From Thiocystis minor (GTDB lineage: Bacteria; Pseudomonadota; Gammaproteobacteria; Chromatiales; Chromatiaceae), in the NCBI RefSeq assembly GCF_016653465.1, contig NZ_NHSQ01000079.1, positions 1 to 63,219 on the forward strand: a stretch of DNA of 63,219 nt, read 5' to 3'. The position numbers and the translations under genes were made by a program. The notes below the pieces were generated by a model that did not search any database, had not been told where the DNA came from, and was given only the letters and a program-made list of their open reading frames with translations. Of the stretch, positions 35,288 to 43,525 are shown piece after piece; within the stretch, counting starts at the first letter, position 1; every line of letters starts with the position of its first letter.

Positions 35288-36058
35288 GTGAATCGCCCAG
35301 ACCTCGAGAATGCCTCTCTTCCGCTGCTTGAGACGGTTCCCGGTTTCCGGTCTCTGCCGCGCGAGGCGTTGCGCGCGATCGCGGGCGGCTGTCGCGAGCG
35401 CTCGGCGACGCGCGATCAGGTGCTGTGCGAGAAGGGCCAGCGGCTCGATGGGTTCTACGTGCTGCTTGAGGGGCGGGTCAAGCTTGCCGTGCTCTCGTCC
35501 GATGGCGCGGAGAGGGTGCTGGATATCGTGCTGCCGGGTCAGACCTTCGCGGAGGCGGCGGCCTTTCTCGGCGAGCCTTATCCGCTCCATGCGCAGGCGT
35601 TGACCGACGCGCGTCTGCTGCATGTGCGGCTGCCTCGGGTGCGCCGTGCCATGGAGCGCTGGCCGGAGGTCGCCTTCCGGATGCTGACGCTCATGGCCCA
35701 GTGCACCCAGCGGCTCACCGCCGATCTGGAGGCTTGCTGTCTGCATTCGGCGGGGCAGCGGGTCGCGGGATTCCTGCTGCGCGAGGCCCAAACCAGCCGG
35801 GCGGCGGCGGATCAGGCCAGCCTCACCCTGCCGGCCGCCAAGTTGGTCGTCGCTTCCTGTCTCAACGTATCGCCCGAGACCTTCTCGCGCGAGCTGCACG
35901 GACTGGCGCGGCGGGGGCTGATCGAGGTCGAGCGACGTCAGATCCGCATTCCCTCCCTGACGCGGCTGCGCGCCCTGGCCGGGATCGACGGATCCCAGTG
36001 GAGCGCAACGGCGCGCTGGGAGAGGAGACCCCTTGCCATGGGAGTCCAGTCAGCATGA
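35288..36058 (+). CDS. Crp/Fnr-family transcriptional regulator (DNR-like) heading the nap operon
   Basis: A 256-residue regulator: a cyclic-nucleotide-binding-type beta-roll (VLCEKGQRLDGFYVLLEGRVKLAV, PGQTFAEAAAFLGEPYPLHA), a dimerisation helix, and a C-terminal winged helix with VVASCLNVSPETFSRELHGLARRG. The recognition helix E-SR pattern fits FNR-type boxes. There is no N-terminal cysteine cluster, so it is not an oxygen-sensing FNR and resembles DNR/NnrR nitrogen-oxide sensors. GTG start with GAGAGGA upstream. The last codons overlap napD as ATGA, so regulator and nap genes are one transcript. Confidence 0.85.
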   Translation: MNRPDLENASLPLLETVPGFRSLPREALRAIAGGCRERSATRDQVLCEKGQRLDGFYVLLEGRVKLAVLSSDGAERVLDIVLPGQTFAEAAAFLGEPYPLHAQALTDARLLHVRLPRVRRAMERWPEVAFRMLTLMAQCTQRLTADLEACCLHSAGQRVAGFLLREAQTSRAAADQASLTLPAAKLVVASCLNVSPETFSRELHGLARRGLIEVERRQIRIPSLTRLRALAGIDGSQWSATARWERRPLAMGVQSA

Positions 36059-36387
36059 ATCCGATGCCAGAGGCCAGTCCGGTCGAGCCGGTCGATGAGC
36101 CGACCGATGGGGACATCCTGAGCTGCGTGGTGCAGGTCAAGCCTGGCCGTGGACAGGCGGTCGCCGCCTACCTGGAGGCGCTGCCCGGCGTCGAGGTCCA
36201 TGGCGGGATGGATGTCGACAGGCTGGTGGTCAGCATCGAAGACCAGGCCGGACACCTGGCGGCCGATCGGCTCGGGGCGCTCAACCTGATCGAGGGGGTG
36301 ATCAACGCCATCCTCATCTATCACTGCGACGGACGCGCCCTGCGCGCGGACCCGTATGCCTCCCCAGTCCACGCGAACGCACATTGA
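36055..36387 (+). CDS. napD: NapD, chaperone for periplasmic nitrate reductase
   Basis: A 110-residue small ferredoxin-fold protein: ILSCVVQVKPGRGQAVAAYL, the conserved PGVEVHG and VVSIEDQ, and GVINAILIYHC. NapD binds the twin-arginine signal of NapA and supports cofactor insertion before export. The ATG overlaps the stop of the upstream regulator. napA follows 21 bases later. The N-terminus is about 20 residues longer than in E. coli. Confidence 0.9.
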   Translation: MNPMPEASPVEPVDEPTDGDILSCVVQVKPGRGQAVAAYLEALPGVEVHGGMDVDRLVVSIEDQAGHLAADRLGALNLIEGVINAILIYHCDGRALRADPYASPVHANAH

Positions 36388-36408
36388 ACACCCCAGGAGG
36401 AACCGCCC

Positions 36409-38985
36409 GTGACCATGACCCGGCGTGAATTCATCAAGTCCCAGGCGGTGCTGGCCGCCGCCGCCGCAGCTGGCGTGGTACTGCCCGGCGGGGCGTCGGC
36501 CCAGGCCCCGGACCCGGCGGCGGATCTGGGTATTCGCTGGGACAAGGCGCCCTGCCGCTTCTGCGGCACCGGCTGCTCGGTGCTGGTCGGCGTCAAGGAC
36601 GGCCATGTGGTCGCCAGCCAGGGCGATCCGGACGCGCCGGTCAACCGGGGGCTGAACTGCATCAAGGGCTACTTCCTGCCCAAGATCCTCTATGGACAGG
36701 ACCGCCTGACCCAGCCGCTGCTGCGCAAGAAAGACGGCCAGTTCCACAAGGACGGCGAGTTTGAGGCGGTGAGCTGGGACGAAGCCTTCGACGTCATGGC
36801 GGAGCAGTGGAAGAAATCCATTCGCCGCTCCATGGCGGAGAACCAGGACAAGACGGTCGACGAGATGACCTCGCGGGTCGGCATGTTCGGCTCCGGTCAG
36901 TGGACGGTCTGGGAAGGCTACGCCGCCTCCAAGCTGCTCAAGGCCGGGCTGCGCTCCAACAACCTGGACCCCAACGCCCGGCACTGCATGGCCACCGCCG
37001 TGGTCGGCTTCATGCGCGCCTTCGGCATCGACGAGCCCATGGGCTGTTACGACGATCTGGAGCATGCCGATGTTTTCGTGCTCTGGGGCGCCAACATGGC
37101 CGAGATGCACCCCATCCTCTGGTCGCGTCTGACCGATACGCGCCTGTCGCGGCCGGGCTGCGAGGTGCATGTGCTCTCGACCTACGAGCACCGCTGCTTC
37201 GAGCTGGCCGACAACCCCATCGTCTTCACGCCTCAGACCGATCTGGCGATCCTCAACTACATCGCCAACTACATCATCGAGACCAAGTCCTATGACCAGG
37301 CATTTATCGACAAACACGTCCAGTTCGAGACCGCGACCACCGATATCGGCTACGGACTGCGGCCCGAGCATCCGCTAGAGAAGCGGGCCGCCAACGCGGG
37401 CGTCGACAAGAAACTCCCGTCGAGCTTCGAGGAATTCGCCAAACAGGTCGCGCCCTATACCCTGGAATACACCTCGGAGCTATCCGGCGTGCCCCAGGAG
37501 AACCTGCTGCGCCTGGCACGGGCCTATGCCGACCCCAACAAGAAAGTCAGTTCCTTCTGGACCATGGGCTTCAACCAGCACACCCGGGGCGTTTGGGCCA
37601 ACAACGGCTGCTACAACATCCATCTGCTGATGGGCAAGATCTCCGAGCCCGGCAACAGCCCCTTCTCGCTCACCGGCCAGCCATCGGCCTGCGGGACCGC
37701 GCGCGAGGTCGGCACCTTCGCCCACCGGTTGCCGGCGGATCTCGTCGTCACCAAGCCTGAGCATCGCGCCTTCGCGGAGAAGATCTGGAAGCTGCCGAGC
37801 GGAACGGTCCCCGGCAAGGTCGGTTATCACGCCGTGCTCATGCACCGCATGATGAAAGACGGCAAGCTCAACTGCTACTGGCAGATGTGCAACAACAACA
37901 TGCAGGCCGCCGCCAATCTCAACGAGGAATCCTATCCCGGCTGGCGCAACCCGGAGGTCTTCGTCACCGTCTCCGATCCCTATCCGACCGTCTCCGCCCA
38001 GGCCGCCGATCTGGTGCTACCCACCGCCATGTGGGTCGAGAAGGAAGGCGCTTACGGCAATGCCGAGCGGCGCACCCAGTTCTGGCGCGAGCAGGTGTCG
38101 GGTCCGGGTCAGTCCAAGTCAGACCTCTGGCAGATCATGGAGTTCGCCAAGCGCTTCAAGGTGGAGGAGGTCTGGCCGCCAGAGTTGATCGAAACGATGC
38201 CCAAGTACGCCGGCAAGACCCTCTATCAGGTGCTCTACACCAACGGTCAGGTCGACAGGTTCCCCTTCGATGGCAAGGTCGTCGACGACCGGGGCAACGA
38301 GTACGACAACCACGAGAGCAAGGACTTCGGCTACTACGTCCAAAAGGGTCTGTTCGAGGAGTACCGGATGTTCAACACGGGTCCGGACATCCTCAAGCGG
38401 GGCCATGAGATGGCCGAGTTCGGCGCCTACCACCAGGCGCGCGGTCTGCGCTGGCCGGTGATCGACGGCAAGGAGACCCTGTGGCGCTTCCGCGAGGGTT
38501 ATGACCCCCATGTGCGGCATTACAACCCCGAGGTCACCAAGGGTGACGTCTATTTCTACGGCAACGCCAACGGGCGCGCGAACATCATCTTCGCGCCCTA
38601 CGAGCCGGCCGCCGAAAGCCCGGACGCCGAGTTCGACCTCTGGCTCTGCACCGGCCGGGTGCTGGAGCACTGGCACTCCGGCTCCATGACTCGCCGCGTG
38701 CCGGAGCTGTATCGCGCGGTGCCCGACGCGGTCATCTACATGAGCAAAGAGGACGCCAAGGAGCGCCGGCTGCGCGACGGCCAAGTCGCGGTCATCTCCA
38801 CCCGGCGCGGCGAGATCAAGGCCCGCGTCGAGACCCGAGGCCGCAACCGCCCGCCCAATGGTCTGGTCTTCGTCCCTTGGTTCGACGCCAACCGCCTGGT
38901 GAACAAGCTGACCCTGGACGCCACGGACCCGCTATCGAAGGAGACGGATTACAAGAAATGCGCCTGCAAGGTGGTGCGGGCCTGA
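36409..38985 (+). CDS. napA: Periplasmic nitrate reductase catalytic subunit
   Basis: An 858-residue molybdoenzyme reducing nitrate to nitrite in the periplasm. Twin-arginine signal [10 protein letters not shown]; 4Fe-4S cysteines 49, 52, 56 and 84 (CRFCGTGC ... NCIKG); Mo-ligating cysteine at about residue 193 in [14 protein letters not shown]; strong conservation through [25 protein letters not shown] and [11 protein letters not shown] to the C-terminal CACKV. It is about 30 residues longer than the E. coli protein, mostly near residues 138-155 (an insertion after WKKSI). Electrons come through NapC or NapGH via NapB. Confidence 0.97.
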   Translation: MTMTRREFIKSQAVLAAAAAAGVVLPGGASAQAPDPAADLGIRWDKAPCRFCGTGCSVLVGVKDGHVVASQGDPDAPVNRGLNCIKGYFLPKILYGQDRLTQPLLRKKDGQFHKDGEFEAVSWDEAFDVMAEQWKKSIRRSMAENQDKTVDEMTSRVGMFGSGQWTVWEGYAASKLLKAGLRSNNLDPNARHCMATAVVGFMRAFGIDEPMGCYDDLEHADVFVLWGANMAEMHPILWSRLTDTRLSRPGCEVHVLSTYEHRCFELADNPIVFTPQTDLAILNYIANYIIETKSYDQAFIDKHVQFETATTDIGYGLRPEHPLEKRAANAGVDKKLPSSFEEFAKQVAPYTLEYTSELSGVPQENLLRLARAYADPNKKVSSFWTMGFNQHTRGVWANNGCYNIHLLMGKISEPGNSPFSLTGQPSACGTAREVGTFAHRLPADLVVTKPEHRAFAEKIWKLPSGTVPGKVGYHAVLMHRMMKDGKLNCYWQMCNNNMQAAANLNEESYPGWRNPEVFVTVSDPYPTVSAQAADLVLPTAMWVEKEGAYGNAERRTQFWREQVSGPGQSKSDLWQIMEFAKRFKVEEVWPPELIETMPKYAGKTLYQVLYTNGQVDRFPFDGKVVDDRGNEYDNHESKDFGYYVQKGLFEEYRMFNTGPDILKRGHEMAEFGAYHQARGLRWPVIDGKETLWRFREGYDPHVRHYNPEVTKGDVYFYGNANGRANIIFAPYEPAAESPDAEFDLWLCTGRVLEHWHSGSMTRRVPELYRAVPDAVIYMSKEDAKERRLRDGQVAVISTRRGEIKARVETRGRNRPPNGLVFVPWFDANRLVNKLTLDATDPLSKETDYKKCACKVVRA

Positions 38986-38996
38986 TCGCGCTTTCT

Positions 38997-39109
38997 GGTC
39001 ACGAAGCTCCAGCTTCGTGACCCGAGCGATGAAGCTCTGCTTCACGTCTGCGCGGGCTAGGTGAAGCAGAGCTTCGTCTCGCGGGTGACGCAGCTAGAGC
39101 TGCGTCACC
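38997..39109. repeat. Palindrome cluster between napA and napG
   Basis: Two 26-base hairpins with 12-bp perfect arms and 2-base loops lie at 38997-39022 and 39084-39109. They share one template (GGT-ACG-AGCT nn AGCT-CGT-ACC) and differ at two arm positions, both with the compensating change on the other arm. Between them, GAAGC-TCT-GCTTC (39031-39043) and GAAGC-AGA-GCTTC (39063-39075) form smaller hairpins, which are also near reverse complements of each other. These look like REP-type units that would fold in the nap mRNA. Confidence 0.75.
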
Positions 39110-39150
39110 AGAGGCGTGGTTGGCTGGGCGTAAGCCGATCCACCCGCAGT

Positions 39151-39185
39151 CTGCCAACTGCCAACTGCCAACTGCCAACTGCCAA
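39151..39185. repeat. Heptanucleotide tandem repeat (CTGCCAA)x5 before napG
   Basis: Five exact copies of CTGCCAA run from 39151 to 39185, ending 14 bases before the napG ATG. No strong Shine-Dalgarno lies between the array and the ATG. A repeat of this kind can change length by slippage and so alter the spacing or structure of the napG ribosome-binding region. Confidence 0.85.
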
Positions 39186-39199
39186 CTGAAACCATCCCT

Positions 39200-40066
39200 A
39201 TGAGCACCGAACGCCAAAAGTCCGGCAAGACCTTGGACCGCCGCCAGTTCATCGCAAGCGTGATGAAAACGGCCTGCGGCGTCGGTCTGCTCGGGCTCGG
39301 GCTGGGCCTCTACAGCCAGGGCGCGACCAGCCTGCCGGCCTGGGCAATCCGCCCACCGGGCGCGCTGCCGGAGGACGATTTCAACGGGGCCTGTATCCGC
39401 TGTGGTCTCTGTGTGCGCGACTGTCCGTTCGACATGCTGCACCTCGCCAAGCTGGGCGAGGAAGTCCCGACCGGGACGCCTTATTTCATCGCCCGCGAGG
39501 CCGGCTGTGAGATGTGCGAGGACATCCCTTGCGTCTCGGCCTGTCCGACCAACGCGCTCGATCACGCCCTGACCGACATCCGCGAGGCCGACATGGGGCT
39601 GGCGGTGCTCATCGATCAGGAGAGCTGCATCGCCTTCCAGGGGCTGCGCTGCGAGGTCTGTTTCAACGTCTGTCCGGTCCGGGGCGAGGCGATCACGCTC
39701 GACATGCAGCACAACGCGCGCTCCGGCAAGCACGCGCGGTTCGTCCCTGTGGTCCACTCGGAGCATTGCACCGGCTGCGGTAAGTGCGAGGAGGCGTGCA
39801 TCCTGGACGTGGCGGCGATCAAGGTGCTGCCGCGCCATCTGGCCAAGGGACAGCTCGGGGCGCATTACCGTTTGGGCTGGGAGCAGAAGCGCGAGGCCGG
39901 CGGGGCACTGGTCACGCCGGACGCCGAGCATCGCTACAACCTGCCCGAGGGCATGGAGTACGAGCATGGCGGTCGCGGATTGATCCCGGAGGTCGTGCCC
40001 GGGCAACCGGCGAGCCCGGTCCCGGACAACCCGCTGGACGTGCTCAACCGCAAGGGGGCGCTTTAG
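39200..40066 (+). CDS. napG: NapG, ferredoxin-type protein of the periplasmic nitrate reductase
   Basis: A 288-residue Tat-exported iron-sulfur protein (signal LDRRQFIASVMKT, then a hydrophobic stretch) with four 4Fe-4S motifs: CIRCGLCVRDCP, CEMCEDIPCVSACP, CEVCFNVCP and CTGCGKCEEAC. With NapH it moves electrons from ubiquinol to NapAB, independent of NapC. The gene follows the palindrome cluster and heptamer array, so its translation may be set separately from napA. napH starts directly after the stop. Confidence 0.93.
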   Translation: MSTERQKSGKTLDRRQFIASVMKTACGVGLLGLGLGLYSQGATSLPAWAIRPPGALPEDDFNGACIRCGLCVRDCPFDMLHLAKLGEEVPTGTPYFIAREAGCEMCEDIPCVSACPTNALDHALTDIREADMGLAVLIDQESCIAFQGLRCEVCFNVCPVRGEAITLDMQHNARSGKHARFVPVVHSEHCTGCGKCEEACILDVAAIKVLPRHLAKGQLGAHYRLGWEQKREAGGALVTPDAEHRYNLPEGMEYEHGGRGLIPEVVPGQPASPVPDNPLDVLNRKGAL

Positions 40067-41002
40067 ATGAACGCCTTTCCCGGTCGGACCGCGCGCGCGG
40101 AGCAGGGCTGGTTCAAGGCGCACAAGTGGCTGTTGCTGCGGCGCGCGAGCCAGCTCGGTATCCTGGTGCTCTTTCTGGCCGGTCCGCTGGCCGGGATCTG
40201 GATCGTGACCGGCAACCTGTCCGCCAGTATGACTCTGGAGGTTCTGCCGCTTACCGATCCGCTGCTGTTGGCGCAGTCGATGCTCTCGGGCGCCTGGCCG
40301 GTCATGAGCGGTCTGATCGGCGCGCTCATCGTGCTCGTCTTCTACGCCCTGGTCGGCGGACGGGTCTTCTGCGCCTGGGTCTGCCCGGTCAACCTGGTGA
40401 CCGACCTGGCCGCCTGGCTGGGTCGCCGCCTCGATATCCGCGCCAGCGGGCGGATTCCACGCGATGCGCGTTATTGGCTGCTCGGTCTGGTGCTGCTGTT
40501 TCCGCTGGCGACCGGCGTCATTGCCTGGGAATACCTCAACCCGGTCTCCATCGCCCATCGCGGTCTCATCTTCGGCATGGGTTGGGGCTGGACGCTGCTG
40601 CTGGCGGTGCTTCTCTACGATCTCTTCGTGGTGCGCCGCGGCTGGTGCGGCCACCTCTGTCCGGTCGGCGCCTTCTACGGGCTGATCGGCGTGAAGCCCG
40701 CCGTGCGGGTCGCGGCGGCCGGGCGGGAGCGCTGCGACGACTGCATGGACTGCTTCGCCATCTGCCCGGAGCCGCAGGTCATCAAGCCGGCCCTGAAGGG
40801 CGCCGCCCAGGGTATCGGCCCGCTCATCGCGGACATGCACTGCACTAACTGCGGACGTTGCATCGACGTCTGCGGCAAGAACGTCTTTGGCTTCACGCTC
40901 GCGTACCGGCGCGCTGGCCTCGGCCTGAGCGAGCCAGTCGGCGACGGAGCGAGCGCGGTGGCCGCGACGCGACACCCCGTATCCAGTCAACCGGGAGGAT
41001 AG
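40067..41002 (+). CDS. napH: NapH, membrane ferredoxin-type quinol-oxidising subunit
   Basis: A 311-residue protein with four membrane helices, the CxxxCP motifs FCAWVCPVN and WCGHLCPVG, and two cytoplasmic 4Fe-4S motifs (CDDCMDCFAICPEP and CTNCGRCIDVC). It oxidises quinol and passes electrons to NapG. The ATG follows the napG stop without a gap. Length and motifs are standard; the C-terminal tail after about residue 285 is variable. Confidence 0.93.
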   Translation: MNAFPGRTARAEQGWFKAHKWLLLRRASQLGILVLFLAGPLAGIWIVTGNLSASMTLEVLPLTDPLLLAQSMLSGAWPVMSGLIGALIVLVFYALVGGRVFCAWVCPVNLVTDLAAWLGRRLDIRASGRIPRDARYWLLGLVLLFPLATGVIAWEYLNPVSIAHRGLIFGMGWGWTLLLAVLLYDLFVVRRGWCGHLCPVGAFYGLIGVKPAVRVAAAGRERCDDCMDCFAICPEPQVIKPALKGAAQGIGPLIADMHCTNCGRCIDVCGKNVFGFTLAYRRAGLGLSEPVGDGASAVAATRHPVSSQPGG

Positions 41003-41010
41003 AGAAAGCG

Positions 41011-41436
41011 ATGAATACAGCGACGGCAGCCATGCGATTGGGGTTGGCCGCGGCCTGCCTGGCGAGCGCCATCTGTGCCGCGGACGAGGCGTTGCTGCCG
41101 GGCGACGCCCTGCGCGACGCCTCGGGTCCGACGCCAAGCAAGCCCACCCTGGCCGTGCCTGGCGGGTTCGAGCGCGGCTGGGAAAAGCAGCCGCCGATGA
41201 TCCCGCACCCGATCGACAAATACAACATCGACCTGCGCCAGAACGGCTGCCTCAAGTGCCACAGCCCGGCGACCTTCGAGGTCGCCAAGGCCCCGAAGGT
41301 GGGCGACAGCCACTTCCTGGATCGCGACGGCGTCAAGCTCGACCATCTGGCGCCGAGGCGCTACTTCTGCACCCAGTGCCACGCCGCGCAGACCGGGGCA
41401 ATTCCGCTGGTCGACAACGTTTTCGAGGGAGGCTGA
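41011..41436 (+). CDS. napB: NapB, diheme cytochrome c subunit of periplasmic nitrate reductase
   Basis: A 141-residue protein with a signal peptide (to about residue 23) and two heme sites, CLKCH (about residue 80) and CTQCH (about residue 119), plus the conserved PPMIPHPIDKYNI and the axial-ligand-bearing GDSHF. It delivers electrons to NapA. GGGAGG lies upstream of the ATG at 41011; the longer open frame starts inside napH and is rejected. Confidence 0.93.
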   Translation: MNTATAAMRLGLAAACLASAICAADEALLPGDALRDASGPTPSKPTLAVPGGFERGWEKQPPMIPHPIDKYNIDLRQNGCLKCHSPATFEVAKAPKVGDSHFLDRDGVKLDHLAPRRYFCTQCHAAQTGAIPLVDNVFEGG

Positions 41437-41485
41437 CCCTCTAAGGTTAGCGCAGCGCACCCATCAGCGATTCGGGAAGGCCATC

Positions 41486-42097
41486 ATGTCCGAGCACAGC
41501 AAGACCCCAGCACCCAAGTCCCCAGTCCGTCGCGCGACCTGGCTCATCCTGTCGGTGGGCATCGTCATCGGCATCCTCTTCTGGGGCGGCTTCAATACCG
41601 CCATGGAGGCGACCAATACCGAGCAATTCTGCATCTCCTGTCACGAGATGAAGGTCAACGTCTATCAGGAATACACCGACACCATCCACTACACCAACCG
41701 CACTGGGGTGCGGGCGATCTGCCCGGATTGCCATGTACCAAAGGATTGGGTGCACAAGATCGTGCGTAAGATTCAGGCGAGCAATGAGCTTTACCATCAC
41801 TTCAAGGGCGATCTGGACACGCCCGAGCAGTTCGAGGCGAACCGGTTTCGCCTGGCACAGAACGTGTGGCGAACCATGAAACGCACCGACTCACGCGAAT
41901 GCCGCAACTGCCACGAGTTCGACTCCATGGACTACAACAAGCAGGAATCCCGCAGCTCGCAGGGACACCAGGATGCCGAGGAAGCCGGACTGACCTGCAT
42001 CGACTGCCACAAGGGCATTGCCCACAGTCTGCCGACGGAGTACGACCCTGAGCAGGATGTTCCGGGGAAGAGCATTTTCTATACGCGGAGCGAGTGA
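41486..42097 (+). CDS. napC: NapC/NirT-family tetraheme cytochrome c
   Basis: A 203-residue membrane-anchored quinol dehydrogenase: one N-terminal helix (TWLILSVGIVIGILFWGGF) and four heme motifs, CISCH, CPDCH, CRNCH and CIDCH. The MKVNVYQEY segment and CHEFDSMDY are typical of NapC rather than NrfH. It gives this nap operon two quinol routes, NapC and NapGH. It could also feed the HAO-family octaheme protein, which often works with a NapC-like partner elsewhere. Confidence 0.93.
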   Translation: MSEHSKTPAPKSPVRRATWLILSVGIVIGILFWGGFNTAMEATNTEQFCISCHEMKVNVYQEYTDTIHYTNRTGVRAICPDCHVPKDWVHKIVRKIQASNELYHHFKGDLDTPEQFEANRFRLAQNVWRTMKRTDSRECRNCHEFDSMDYNKQESRSSQGHQDAEEAGLTCIDCHKGIAHSLPTEYDPEQDVPGKSIFYTRSE

Positions 42098-42181
42098 GGC
42101 GGGTCGGATTCAGGCCACCCTCGAACTGGTTGGCGGCTCCAGGCGCGAGTCTGTGTCCCGCAGGCACCGCGCGTGAAGGAT

Positions 42182-42503
42182 TCAGGAATCGAGCGCGGCG
42201 GGTTCGAGGATGCGCTGGGTCCAGGTGCTGTGCGCCGTCAGTTCGCATCTCAAACCCTCAAACTTGAAAACGGCGCGGTCCTCGACCCATGATGCGGCGA
42301 GCCGTGCTGGCATGAGCGTGTAACAAGTCGCCGATGTACGAGCCGTCAGGCTCGCCGATGAATTGATTCCAGCCAGAAAGCCACTCCAGAAGGGGACGTA
42401 CCGACACGAATTCGCGTCCTTCAAGGACATGGACAGATTCGCCCACCCCTACCCGCATCGCGGGAACAAAGTGTCTCAGTCGCCATTCCCTCGCTCCCCG
42501 CAA
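42182..42503 (-). pseudogene. Frameshifted hypothetical gene remnant between nap and nar
   Basis: Two minus-strand frames join into one plausible protein. One (42503 down to 42258) reads MRVGVGESVHVLEGREFV and HAHASTARRIM; the other (ending 42182) continues VEDRAVFKFEGLRCELTA and ends EPAALDS. The switch is near the GGG at about 42285, where one extra base breaks the frame. No family recognised. If the start is the ATG at 42458, the upstream end lies just below the candidate activator site at 42463-42477. The remaining bases of the 42098-42658 gap hold the sigma-54 promoter and leader of the nar operon. Confidence 0.4.
42463..42477. promoter_or_regulatory. Candidate activator site upstream of the nar sigma-54 promoter
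   Basis: GGAACA-AAG-TGTCTC has the same 6-3-6 layout and the same ACAAAGTGTC core as the perfect inverted repeat at 18315-18329 upstream of the NarK operon. Its end is 64 bases before the -24 element at 42542, about 90 bases from the expected transcription start, a normal distance for an NtrC-class activator. Confidence 0.5.
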
Positions 42504-42541
42504 CGCCTCTAACTACGCGGCTTCAGCCCCTCTCCGCCCCT

Positions 42542-42556
42542 TGGCATAGCCATTGC
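42542..42556 (+). promoter_or_regulatory. Sigma-54 (-24/-12) promoter of the DUF59-narGHJI operon
   Basis: TGGCATAGCCATTGC matches TGGCAY-N5-TTGC exactly, with the invariant GG and GC ten bases apart. Transcription would start near 42568 and give a leader of about 90 bases before the DUF59 ATG at 42659, which has GAGGAG upstream. A sigma-54 promoter on narG is unlike the sigma-70/FNR/NarL arrangement of enterobacteria. Confidence 0.75.
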
Positions 42557-42658
42557 GAAAGGTTCTCTGTCGAGATCATCTCTCCAGGACGGCGCTGCGG
42601 ATCTCATCCGCGCCGCCGCCCCTGGGCCTGATAACGGAGACTGAGGAGTGAAGACACG

Positions 42659-43525
42659 ATGATGAATGCGCAGTCGCAACAGGTGCGCGAGTTGCTTCGG
42701 GAGGTCCATTACCCTGGCTTCTCGCGCGACATCGTTGCTTCGGGGTTCGTGGGGGAGATCCTCGCGATCGGTCCCATGGTGGAGGTCGAGTTTAAGCCCG
42801 ATACGCGCGATCAGGAGAAGGTCGCGACCATGGAGCGTGAGATGCGCGCGGTGTTGCAGCGCGCCAATTTCGCGGACGTGCAGATCCGTCGTATCGCCCC
42901 CTACGTCCATGAGGTGCCCCTGCGCACCGCCGAGGATCTCGCCAAAGAGCTGAAGCGGGTCGCCGGGGGCGGGACCACGGAGCCCAACCGGCTCATGACC
43001 CCCTTGCAGGCGGAGTATTTGGAGGATGGCGAGCTGCCGGAGCCGGATCTGCTCGCGATCGCGCTCGGGCGTCCGGACATGGCGCCCGCGGCCGGCTATG
43101 GACCTGGGGGGCCAAAGCCGCTCAGCGGTCCGCGCGAGGCGATCAGTTACGACATCGGTGTTTCGGTCCTGCAATGGGACATCGACCCGCACGATCCCCA
43201 GGCCCGCACCGTTCAGCGCGAGATCGAGCTGGACGGCTGGGATTACCGCGTCTGGTGGCAGGCCCACCCGAGCGGCGATCTCCTTTACGTCTCGATGCAG
43301 GCGATGAAGGAGGACTGGGTCGACCACGACAACAACGCCGTGCCCCATCCGATCGGCCGCTCCGAGGCGGTGAATCTCGTCTATGACGAGCGGCGCGCGG
43401 CGGTGGTGGCGATCTACGGCACGGTGCGGGATTTCCGCCCCTTCGTGAAGGCGTTCTCACTGGCGCATGCCAGCGAGACCGGCGCGCAAGACCAACCGGA
43501 CACCCAAGAGGCAGCACGGCCATGA
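42659..43525 (+). CDS. Two-domain DUF59/MIP18-type protein, copy 2, first gene of the nar operon
   Basis: A 288-residue protein with the same architecture as the copy at 12193-13044. Its N-terminal DUF59-like domain reads QQVRELLREVHYPG, DIVASGFVGEI and EKVATMEREMRAVL. A linker leads to a C-terminal domain with VSVLQWDIDPHDP, WDYRVWWQAHPSGDLLYVSMQAM, GRSEAVNLVYDERRAAVV and AIYGTVRDFRPFVKAF. The C-terminal phrases are the best conserved part, which suggests that domain carries the specific function. The stop overlaps the narG ATG as ATGA. DUF59 proteins help insert Fe-S clusters, so an assembly role for the cluster-rich NarGH is a reasonable guess; it could instead signal to the NtrC-class pair. 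Confidence 0.8.
   Translation: MMNAQSQQVRELLREVHYPGFSRDIVASGFVGEILAIGPMVEVEFKPDTRDQEKVATMEREMRAVLQRANFADVQIRRIAPYVHEVPLRTAEDLAKELKRVAGGGTTEPNRLMTPLQAEYLEDGELPEPDLLAIALGRPDMAPAAGYGPGGPKPLSGPREAISYDIGVSVLQWDIDPHDPQARTVQREIELDGWDYRVWWQAHPSGDLLYVSMQAMKEDWVDHDNNAVPHPIGRSEAVNLVYDERRAAVVAIYGTVRDFRPFVKAFSLAHASETGAQDQPDTQEAARP

Noticed and set aside
38997-39188. Possible CRISPR array from the repeats between napA and napG
   Set aside because: The palindromes are not evenly spaced by unique spacers and the heptamers are directly tandem; no cas genes are present.
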